IMG/VR virus record: IMGVR_UViG_3300017708_003153 | Coordinates: 1-25,887 of that record | Source of the DNA: a virus | Length of the DNA stretch: 25,887 nucleotides | Direction: 5' to 3' (one strand) | Shown here: one piece after another, positions 7,629 to 17,500 of the stretch | Layout of the letters: each line of letters starts with the position of its first letter | Numbering within the stretch: position 1 is the first letter of the stretch | The notes under the pieces: generated by a model | Databases searched by the model: none | Told to the model about the DNA's origin: nothing | Seen by the model: the letters and a program-made list of their open reading frames with translations, nothing else | Program-made: the position numbers and the translations under genes

Positions 7629-8041
7629 TGGCATACGGAGATTCAGGATCAGGAGACATGTCAAACAAGTCAGTGACCTTCAAGGGTTTTAGTTCACGTG
7701 CGGAAAAGCGGAACTTCAAACTGTATGACTTTGAGGCGGTTAAGCAGGATCTAATAAACAGGTTATCAGTACGTAAGGGCGAGAGGGTGGAAAACCCGGA
7801 GTTCGGCACTATAATATATGACGCCATATTCGAGCCATTCACAGAACAACTTAAAGAGGCCATAGTCGACGATATTACAGCGAATCTTAACGCTGATCCT
7901 CGCATCAGCACACAGGAGATATTAGTGTCAGAAGCGGACAAAGGTATAGCCATACAGGCCACTATAACCTATGTTCCACTGGACATCACAGAGAAACTGA
8001 GATTCAACTTCGATGAAAACTCACTTATGCGTCTATCTTAA
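7628..8041 (+). CDS. 25: Baseplate wedge protein gp25 (GPW/gp25 family)
   Basis: This 137-aa protein matches the gp25 family along its length. The segment VRKGERVENPEFGTIIYD corresponds to the T4 TTRKGSRPFDPEFGCDLSD. ADPRI near residue 97 stands where gp25/TssE proteins carry the conserved E-P-R motif, here with Asp in place of Glu. gp25 sits in the inner wedge core with gp6 and gp53 and helps to trigger sheath polymerisation; TssE is the type VI secretion equivalent. T4 gp25 is 132 aa, so size is normal; about 15 extra Gly/Ser-rich residues lie at the N-terminus. It overlaps the gp5-like stop as TAATG, with an AGGAG Shine-Dalgarno at 7614-7618. It is followed by a 42-bp gap holding a late promoter-like element. 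Confidence 0.93.
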   Translation: MAYGDSGSGDMSNKSVTFKGFSSRAEKRNFKLYDFEAVKQDLINRLSVRKGERVENPEFGTIIYDAIFEPFTEQLKEAIVDDITANLNADPRISTQEILVSEADKGIAIQATITYVPLDITEKLRFNFDENSLMRLS

Positions 8042-8061
8042 TATACGCACATTTCCTAACA

Positions 8062-8069
8062 CATAAATA
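8062..8069 (+). promoter_or_regulatory. Late promoter-like element CATAAATA upstream of gp6
   Basis: CATAAATA differs from TATAAATA at the first position only, a variant I recall as accepted in marine T4-like phages (NATAAATA). It lies in the 42-bp gap before the gp6 gene. By T4 spacing, transcription would start near 8075, leaving a leader of about 9 nt. There is no visible Shine-Dalgarno before the ATG at 8084. Confidence 0.6.
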
Positions 8070-8083
8070 CCGTTGTAATTACA

Positions 8084-11000
8084 ATGGCCACAACAGATAG
8101 ACAGAATAGATTATTAGTAGCGGAAGATTGGAGAAAGATCTACCAGGCTTTCCAACAGGCAGATTTCAAAAGTTACGACTTCGAGACCCTGAGAAGGACC
8201 ATGGTTGCATATCTCAAGGAGAACTACCCAGACGATTTTAACGATTTCGTTGAGAGTAGTGAGTATGTGGCACTTATAGATCTTATAGCATACATATCAC
8301 AGGCACTATCGTTCAGGGTTGACCTAAACGCCAGAGAGAATTTCCTAGAGACTGCTGAGAGAAGGAACAGCGTTTTAAGATTAGCAAGATTGATCAACTA
8401 CAATGCCAATAGGAATATACCTGCAACAGGAATGTTGAAAATAGATTCAATATCAACGACACAGGACGTGCAGGACAGCACAGGATCCAACCTCGCAAAT
8501 TCAAACATCATCTGGAATGACTCAGCGAATTCAAATTACAGAGAACAGTTTACCGCAATCCTTAACGCGGCAAACCAGACAGGACAACTGTTTGGAAATC
8601 CAAGGGAGTCAAACAAGATTGGAGGCATAAGCACAGAGGTTTACACATTAAGTTCCAATCAGTTGGATCTTCCCATATTTAAATTTTCGAAGTCGGTGGG
8701 AGGCACAAACAGATCATTTGAAATAGTACCAAGCACAATAAACGACTCAGAGAGCATATACGAATCAACACCAGTGCCGGGTACTGGACTTACATACACA
8801 TACAGATCGGATGGATCTGGGGATAGTAGCAACAACACAGGTTTTTTCTTTCTGTTCAAGCAAGGAACAATGGAGAACCAAGAGTTCACGGTAGACACAG
8901 CGATAACAAATTATGTAAAAAGTTTTGAGACAGCCAACATCAACAACACGGATGTGTGGCTATACAAGTTGGACCAGTTTGGACAACTTTCAGAATCATG
9001 GAAGAAAGTTCCATCGCTGGCAGGAAACAATGCAATTTATAATTCATTGGCCAAGGGAGAGAGAAACACTTACAACATAGTGACAAAAAACAATGATGCG
9101 ATTGACCTAGTATTTGGTGATGGCAATTTCTCCAATATTCCTCTAGGAACATTCAGGATATACTACAGGACTAGTGACAATGCCAAGTACGCCATACAGT
9201 CTGCGGACATGCAGAATATACGGTTGACTGTCCCCTACATAGATGTCAATGGTGCACAACAATCACTGTCTATGAATTTGAGCCTTAAACAAAGTGTGTA
9301 CAATTCAGCGGCAACTGAGTCAAATGATTCTATCAAGGAGAAAGCCGGCCAGGTATACTATTCTCAGAACAGGATGATCACGGCAGAGGACTACCAGGTG
9401 GTTCCACTGTCAGCGTCACAGGAAATAGTAAAAGTGAGATCTGTCAACAGAACAGCATCTGGTATAAGCAGAGCAAAAGAAATATTAGATCCAACAGGAG
9501 CGTACTCAAACGTCAACGTGTTTGCAGAGGACGGCATTTTGTACAGAGAGGAATCGTTACAGCAATTCACATTCACATTCAACAACAGGAGTGACATACA
9601 GTCAACAATAGACACATCTGTAGAAGCAAAGTTGAAAGAAGCATACGCTAGACAGTTTTATTATTTAAAGTATGCTACCAAAGGCGTCAGCACACTGTCC
9701 GCAACATGGAATTCAACGACAACTTCCACCAATACCAACACAGGTTATTTCACTTCTGGTGGTGCTTTAGTCATAGGTGATTCAGCCACATCTAATATGA
9801 AGTATGCAAAACCTGGTGCATTAGTGAAATTTACATCACCAGACACGAGAAAATTTTTAAACGGCACATTGGTGACATCGACAACAGACAACGCTGAAGA
9901 CAGGTTATGGGCCAAGATAGGTGCAGTAGTGCTTGATGGAGCCAATTCTGGTGCGGGAAATCTTGAGTCAGGAGTTGGTCCAGTTACGCTTAACAACATA
10001 GTGCCACATGGTTCGGTTATAAATGCAATTATACCTAATTTCAGTACATCATTTAGTACAACGCTGGAAGCAGAGTTAATAGACAGAATAGAAGCCTATG
10101 AGGAATTTGGATTGAGATATGACATAGATTCAGAGACATGGAAAGTGATCACATCAACCAATCTTAGCACAAGCACACTTTTTGATCTGTCCAATGCAGG
10201 GTCAACAGCGGCGATTAATTCTGATGCTAGTTGGTGGTTCAAGTTCACCAATGATGGAAACACATACACTGTCAAATACAGGAAATTAGAATACCTTTTT
10301 GAATCAGAATCACAGAACAAATTTCATTATGATGTGGATGAGAAAATTTACGACTACACGACAGGCAAGACTGTAAAGGACACAGTAAAATTATTGAAAA
10401 CTAACAGCATTGTTTCCACAGGAAACAGTGTGGGATATCCATTGACGTGGCAAGTGGTTGATGTTGTAACAGAAGCAGATGGTTTCCAGGACAATAGGAA
10501 AGTCAAGGTAGGTTTTTTTGATGCAGATGACGACGGTGTTGTTGACAATCCAGAACTGTTTGACATATTTGTTGAACCGACTTTATCGGAATCAACAAAA
10601 TTTGCATTCCAAGAAAAGTATATTTCGTATGATAACATTGAGAGGTACAGGCCATACGCGGCATCTAATTTTGTTGTTGCAGAAAAAGAAGCAGACATAA
10701 ATCTCAACACAATAGTATACACTGATGAACAATTATTTTACTTCTATGACTCAGCAGAAGACGTGATCAAGAAGTACAGTTCTACAACTAACACACTTAC
10801 TACAACTACAGATTACATAGCAAGAAGAGGCAGAAGCTCAATTGAGTTCCAGTACAAACATCACGCGGGACAGGAAACTAGGATAGATCCTAGTGTGTCA
10901 AACATTGTTGATGTATACCTATTAGAACGAACATACGATAACCTATATAGGATATGGTTGCAAGATGGTGGAATGAAACCAACAGAATCAACGGCAGATC

Positions 11001-11566
11001 AATTAAGGATCAATTACTCTGGTGCACTTAATCCTTTAAAATCGCTATCAGATCAGATCATATATCATCCGGTAAAATATAAATTACTTTTTGGTACAGG
11101 TGCAGAAGAACAACTACAGGCAACTTTCAAGGTCGTGAAAAATACAAAAACCAACGTTTCAGACGCGGTGATCAAGACGAGAGTGATAGCCGCTATCAAT
11201 GAATACTTCGCACTCGACAACTGGGACTTCGGGGACACTTTTTATTTTACAGAATTAGCCGCTTACATACACAATCAATTAGCACCAGATTTATTGACAG
11301 CAGTGATTGTGCCTAACCAGTCAGGACAGGGTTTTGGGTCCTTGTTCCAACTTGACTCGGCGGCGGACGAAATTTTCATCAGTGGGGCCACCGTTGATGA
11401 TGTGTCAATTATTACAGCACTTGGAGCCAATCAATTGGCGGCATCAGGCACTGTAGTCACATCAACATCAACTGCCACGAACAACACCACAACAGGATCA
11501 GCGGTATCAGGCTCTACTACAACAGGTTCCGGTTCAAGCACCGGCAGTAGCGGGTCAGGATACTAA
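8084..11566 (+). CDS. 6: Baseplate wedge protein gp6, enlarged
   Basis: The 1160-aa protein has both ends of gp6. The N-terminus (about 1-120) contains RLLVAEDWRKIYQAFQQADF and FRVDLNARENFLETAERRNS. A baseplate-J-like part has LVFGDGNFSNIPLGTFRIYY around 343-362. The C-terminal domain has WDFGDTFYFTELAAYIHNQL from residue 1047 and DEIFISGATVDDVSIIT, matching the T4 gp6 C-terminus. gp6 forms the inner iris of the baseplate with gp25 and gp53. T4 gp6 is 660 aa; the extra length lies mainly between about 470 and 1000, with strand-rich sequence I do not recognise. The last 39 residues (1122-1160) are a low-complexity Ser/Thr/Gly tail ending GSGY. The start follows a NATAAATA element and lacks a Shine-Dalgarno; N-terminal family similarity supports this ATG. 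The stop overlaps the next start. Confidence 0.92.
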   Translation: MATTDRQNRLLVAEDWRKIYQAFQQADFKSYDFETLRRTMVAYLKENYPDDFNDFVESSEYVALIDLIAYISQALSFRVDLNARENFLETAERRNSVLRLARLINYNANRNIPATGMLKIDSISTTQDVQDSTGSNLANSNIIWNDSANSNYREQFTAILNAANQTGQLFGNPRESNKIGGISTEVYTLSSNQLDLPIFKFSKSVGGTNRSFEIVPSTINDSESIYESTPVPGTGLTYTYRSDGSGDSSNNTGFFFLFKQGTMENQEFTVDTAITNYVKSFETANINNTDVWLYKLDQFGQLSESWKKVPSLAGNNAIYNSLAKGERNTYNIVTKNNDAIDLVFGDGNFSNIPLGTFRIYYRTSDNAKYAIQSADMQNIRLTVPYIDVNGAQQSLSMNLSLKQSVYNSAATESNDSIKEKAGQVYYSQNRMITAEDYQVVPLSASQEIVKVRSVNRTASGISRAKEILDPTGAYSNVNVFAEDGILYREESLQQFTFTFNNRSDIQSTIDTSVEAKLKEAYARQFYYLKYATKGVSTLSATWNSTTTSTNTNTGYFTSGGALVIGDSATSNMKYAKPGALVKFTSPDTRKFLNGTLVTSTTDNAEDRLWAKIGAVVLDGANSGAGNLESGVGPVTLNNIVPHGSVINAIIPNFSTSFSTTLEAELIDRIEAYEEFGLRYDIDSETWKVITSTNLSTSTLFDLSNAGSTAAINSDASWWFKFTNDGNTYTVKYRKLEYLFESESQNKFHYDVDEKIYDYTTGKTVKDTVKLLKTNSIVSTGNSVGYPLTWQVVDVVTEADGFQDNRKVKVGFFDADDDGVVDNPELFDIFVEPTLSESTKFAFQEKYISYDNIERYRPYAASNFVVAEKEADINLNTIVYTDEQLFYFYDSAEDVIKKYSSTTNTLTTTTDYIARRGRSSIEFQYKHHAGQETRIDPSVSNIVDVYLLERTYDNLYRIWLQDGGMKPTESTADQLRINYSGALNPLKSLSDQIIYHPVKYKLLFGTGAEEQLQATFKVVKNTKTNVSDAVIKTRVIAAINEYFALDNWDFGDTFYFTELAAYIHNQLAPDLLTAVIVPNQSGQGFGSLFQLDSAADEIFISGATVDDVSIITALGANQLAASGTVVTSTSTATNNTTTGSAVSGSTTTGSGSSTGSSGSGY

Positions 11567-11571
11567 TGGCA
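11556..11571 (+). promoter_or_regulatory. Overlapping stop/Shine-Dalgarno/start junction, copy 1
   Basis: CAGGATACTAATGGCA encodes the Gly-Tyr-stop end of gp6, provides an AGGA Shine-Dalgarno and opens the giant gene at the overlapping ATG (11566). The same 16 bases recur at 25148-25163. Translation of the giant is probably coupled to gp6. Confidence 0.8.
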
Positions 11572-14500
11572 GACAACCCAACAAACGCACTGACAAATAA
11601 CGAAGTCGTTAAACAAGGTACGAATGAATACAGGCGTACTGTACAACACCTACCTGCTTTCTATAGGACAGATGCCAACCAGAGATTCCTATCAAGTACA
11701 ATGGATCCCTTGGTTCAGAAAGGCTCACTGGAGAGGGTGGACGGTTACGTAGGCAGACAGGATGCCTACACCAGGTCAATCGATGACAGGTATATCGGTG
11801 CAATCAGCAGGGATAGATTTGCATATCAACTAGAACCTACGGTAACTTATACAGACAGAGACACTACATCTGCCAATCCAGAAGACCAGGTCAAATTCAC
11901 AGGAACATATGACGACTACATAAATCAAATCAAATTTCTAGGCGGAAAAGTGGCAAACCACGATAGACTTAACAAGGAGACGGTGTACAGTTGGAACCCT
12001 GCTATAGATTATGACAAATTAGTGAACTATAGGGAGTATTACTGGATGCCAGACGGTCCTGGAGCGATAGAGATAGACTCAGTTGGACCTAGTGCAGTGG
12101 TGGAATTTGCAGTTCAGAATTTGAAACAAGGTGCATACAACTTCACTCACAGGGAGAACGAAAACAATCCTATCTTGACACTGTATAGAGGTAACACATA
12201 CAAGTTTAATGTTGACGCTAAAGGCCATCCTTTCTGGATAATGACAGAGCCATACAAGAGCAAGGTTTCTGCAGATGGCTCAACATCGACAATATTCGAC
12301 ACAGGAGTAATAAACAACGGTGCGGACGAAGGAACAGTAACATTCACAGTACCCACAACAGGCGTACCGGACACTTTATATTATCAGTGCGGCAACCATG
12401 ACGCCATGTATGGTATACTGCAGATCAAAGATGCAACAAGCACTGCGACTATTAATGTTGAGGATGACATAGTTGGAACAAAAAACTACAGCCTGAGGAC
12501 TTTAGATTTATCCAACGGAATGAAGATAAAATTTACAAACTCGTTGGTGGCAACCGCATACCAAGGTAAAGAATACTACGTAGAAGGAGTTGGTGATGCA
12601 ATCACATTGACCGATGTCGAGGATCTAATGACACCAGGCAGTTATGCAACCGAGACTACTGTGCTGTATGACCAAGCAGGGTATGATTCACGGCCATATG
12701 CCAAAGCATATTACCTACCAGAGACAAAAGACTACATCACAATCAAGAGGGATTCACAAGATCAAAATGCGTGGTCGAGGTACAACAGGTGGTTCCACAG
12801 ATCGATAATAGATGAAACGGCAAAGGTTACAGGATTTACTCCCACACTGAATGAGGAAGACAGGGCCAAGAGGCCTATTATAGAATTTGATTCAGGACTT
12901 GCCTTGTACAATCACGGTACAGTGGCCAAGAGATCTGTGACATTGTATGACACAGTGACGACGGATGCATTTAGTAAAGTTTCCAAGCAGACAGGTTACA
13001 TAATCGATGGATTACCACTAGCATCTGGAATGAGAGTAGTGTTTGCGGCCGACACAGACCCCATAGTAAAGAACAAGATATACGATGTCAATTTCGTCAC
13101 AGCAGGAGACTCAACACAGGTCATAAATTTAACCGAGGCATCTGATGCCATACCATCTAACGATGACTCTATCTTCATTGAGTTTGGTACAACGAATCAG
13201 GGCAAAACTTTCCGTTATGATAGCACCACAGAAACTTTTGTTGAAGCACAACAGAAAACAGGAATAAACCAACAGCCGTTGTTTGGCATGTGGGATGATA
13301 ATCACACCTCATTCGACGATACCACTACATATCCTAATTCAACTTTTTCAGGAGCGAAAGTTTTTGCTTTTGCAACATCGGACACAGCGACCACTGACAC
13401 GGTGCTTGGAATTAAAGTCAAGTACAACACAATTAACAATGTAGGAGACATTGTTTTCGAATCTGATCACACGTCAGGGACGTTCACTTACAAGAGTGGA
13501 ACAGACACGATCACAAAGAACCTGGCAGAAGGACATCTTCATTATACCACAGGCATAAGCACACACAACTCGAGAAGTGCTTGGATTAAAAGAACAAGTG
13601 AAAGCAAACAGCGTGTCATTAGGACTTTCATAGTAAACGCAACTGAGAAACAATTATTTGCAATAGACTTTTACAAAGATTCAGCGGACCTATCTGATTT
13701 GGAAGTGTCTGTGACTGTGAACGGATCGAGGAAAACTCTAATCACAGATTATACCATAGAAACAGGAACAAAAAACAAATTCATAAAATTCAACATAGCA
13801 CTAGAAGTCAACGACCAGGTCCGGATCGCGGCACACAGCAGTGCTGATAAGATTGCCGACAAGGGCATATATGAGATACCGGAGAACCTAGCAACCAACA
13901 GCCTCAACAAACAGTTGGGCACTTTTACTTTTGGCCAGATATTGAATCATGTCAAAGATATCTTTGACAAGAACCAGGATGTAAAAGGTATAATACCCGG
14001 AGTATCAAACTTACGGGATAAACCAAATGCCAGGCTCAAGGGTGGAAGCATACATCAACATGAAGCGCCATTGGTACCTGCTATTTTTAGCACAATAGAC
14101 CAGGAGACAAACTTCTTCACAGCAACGGATTACGTAAACCAGGAGTATGAGAAATGGTACAACGCATTCCTGACACACGCAACAGGAACAGCGTATGAGG
14201 GGGTGGCCGCTGACAGGGTTGATGAAATAATCACAGCCATAACGCCAGGTAGGAACAGCACTTTCCCTTTCTACTACGAAGACATGATAGGTTGGGGAGA
14301 AAATGTTTCGACTAGATCATATACAGTGATGGGAGCATCACAGACCGACTACGCACTGAACTCACAACATGATATAACAATATTGAGCAATAGAGCGGTA
14401 TACGTTTACCTTAATGATGTTCAACTATTACTAGGAACAGACTACACATTCAGCACAACAGATGACAGTGTGTACATCAGCAAGCCATTAGCAGAAGGTG

Positions 14501-17500
14501 ACAAAATAGTAATCAAGGATTACACAGATACAACCGGCAGTTACATGCCACCATCGCCAACCAAACTTGGAATGTATCCCAAGTTTACACCTGAAGCATT
14601 CACAGACACGACTTTCATCACAGATACAGCAATGATAAGGAGGCATGATGGAAGTACAATCAAAGCATATGGTGACGAACGTGATGACCTCATAATAGAA
14701 TTAGAGAAAAGAATTTACAACAATATAAAAGTAGTATACGATCCAGCATTGATAGACATACATGATGTGTTACCAAGTGCTTTCACGTCAACGGAATACA
14801 CGCTACAGGAAATAGATAGTGTGATGAGCCCAGATTTCTATCAGTGGGCGGGACGTAACAACGTGCAATACATCAATAACACAGTTTTCTCAGAGGGATT
14901 ACCTTTCACCTACAACTACGCAAGATCAAAAGGCAGACTAATAAATGAGAACTTGCCAGGACACTGGAGAGGAATATACAAATATTTCTACGACACTGAC
15001 GTCCCTCATATTAGACCATGGGAGATGCTTGGCCATTCAGAGAAACCCAGCACGTGGGACGCTACCTATGGAACCGCTCCATACACGTCAGGCAATGATG
15101 TGTTATGGAATGCAATAGCAACAGAACCTGGAAGATACGGAAAACCATCAATCGGATCCTACCTACCAGTTGATTCATCAGGAAATTTACTAGACCCATT
15201 AGCGGCAGGACTCGTTGATAACTTTGACATACCAGGAAGGCAGAATGCTTGGAAGTTTGGAGATCAAGCACCAGCGGAGACGGCATGGAGGAGATCCAGT
15301 GCTTATCCTTTCACCGTGATGAAGACCTTGGCACTAACCAAACCGGCAAAATTCTTCTCTAATTTTTTTGATCCATCTAGGCTTACAACGAATACGGCAG
15401 GAAATCAGATATACACATCTACTGGTGTGAGAAAAACACTAAAGACAGCAAAATACCATTTAGAGACAGAAACCGACCTAAAAACAGGTATCACAACGAG
15501 ATACCAAACAGCGGGGTACCAACCGTTTGTAATAAATTATCTAACCTCTAGAAACCTAGACAGTAAGACCTTCTATTACGACAAGATGAAGAATCTGTCT
15601 GTACAGTGGTCATACAAATTATGTGCATTCACAGATAAGGACAATATAAAAATCCTGACAGACAGTGTGTCTCCAGGATCAACAGCAGGATCAAAATTCA
15701 TACCGGATGAGAATTACAAGATATTATTTAGAACATCTAACCCTGTTGAGAGTTTCCAATATTCAGGTGTGCTTATAGAGAAAAATACAGATATCAGTGA
15801 GGATGGATCAACAGTGTTGGGAGGATACAAGTTATTGGGTTACAGCACTGTCAAACCTTACTTCAACTTCAACTACCCTGTCAGAACAACAACAGCAAAG
15901 GCAGTGTCTGTTGAGGGATCTACTGTGGTCAAACAATATGCAAATTATCAAGGGACAACGCAGACCATACCATATGGATACGTGTTAAACACCATTCAAG
16001 ATGTAGCGGACTTCCTGTTTGGATATGGACATTGGTTGGAATCACAGGGCTTTCGATTCAACAAGTTCTCAAAGGAACTTAAAGAAACAATAAACTGGGA
16101 GAACGCAGTCAGAGAGTTTTTATTCTGGACAACGCAGGAGTGGACTCCTGGATCAGCAATCACAGTGTCACCTGCCGCTGACGGTTTTGAACTGAACACC
16201 AACAACAGCATTGTGGGGAAACTGAGGAACCTAGCAGGAGACTATTCATTACTAGACTCTGGAGGCAGAAAGATTGATATAGGCGAAATATCGACCAAGC
16301 GTATAGGTAAGACATTTGAGTTGGGCATTAAATCCGACACGGTGGGTCTTTATAACATAGCACTGAACACTGTGCAGAAAGAACACATACTGTTGTTCGA
16401 CAACAGCACAGTTTTTTCTGACATCATTTATGATCCATTCACTGGATTCAGACAACAGAGATTGAGACTGGTAGGATGGAAGACAGCAGGGTGGAACGGA
16501 GACTACTATGCACCAGGCTTCGTGTTCGACGCCGCGAAAGTCACGTACTGGTTGGCAAACACGGATTACAGGATAGGTGACAGCGTTGAACACCAAGGCA
16601 AGTTCTACGTGGCAAAAACCAATCACAACTCGGGTTCGACTTTTGAGACAGCCAATTGGAAGCTCAAAGACAAAAAACCAGCACCACAGTTGGTACCCAA
16701 TTTCGAGTACAAGATCGCACAGTTCAATGATTTCTATGAGTTGGAGACCAACAACTTTGACGAATCACAACAGAAGTTGGCACAAAGGCTTACAGGATAT
16801 CAGAGCAGAGACTACTTAGAAAATTTATTTGTTAATGATGTTTCTCAGTACAAGTTCTACCAGGGCTACATCAGGGAGAAGGGCACACAGAACGCCATAG
16901 ACAAGATTCTCAAGGTCAAGTATGAGGGCGAGGACATAAGTCTTGACCTGTACCCAGAATGGATGATACGTACAGGTAAATTTGGTAACACAGATTCCAT
17001 TGAGAACATACAGATTGTTCTAAAGGACAACGAGATAAAGGCAAACCCACAAAGTATAGAACTTTTAGACACATCCAATGACACGGTGGAGTACAGTAGA
17101 TCAGATTCTATATCCAAGGAGAATTTCTACTACAAGCCAGTTGAATACACAGCATCAAACACATTTCAGAGATTGGACTACACCAAGGAAGGAGTCAGCA
17201 GGGACACAGCACAAGTCTTAAAGACAGCAGGGTATCCTCAACTGCAACAGGTACAACACACTGCGTTCAACATTGATGAAATATTAAATTTAGACATGAA
17301 TGCTATCACAGCCAGTGATCTCATTTGGGTTGCCAACAAGAGCAACCGGGACTGGGACGTGTTGAGAATTACAAGTGCTGGCATAAAGATAGCAAATCTA
17401 CAGTTGATCAACAATGCCGCACAGTTGGAGATCACGTTCACAGGATCACATACATTGTCAGCAGGTACGACCACAACTGATGCCGACTACTTCGGCATAT

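Noticed and set aside
10354-10722. Minus-strand open frame of 122 codons inside gp6
   Set aside because: It lies opposite a well-supported gene and shows no recognisable domain or ribosome site.
16252-16626. Minus-strand open frame of 124 codons inside the giant gene
   Set aside because: It is antisense to a CBM-like and wedge-like coding stretch with a continuous plus-strand frame; no independent evidence.
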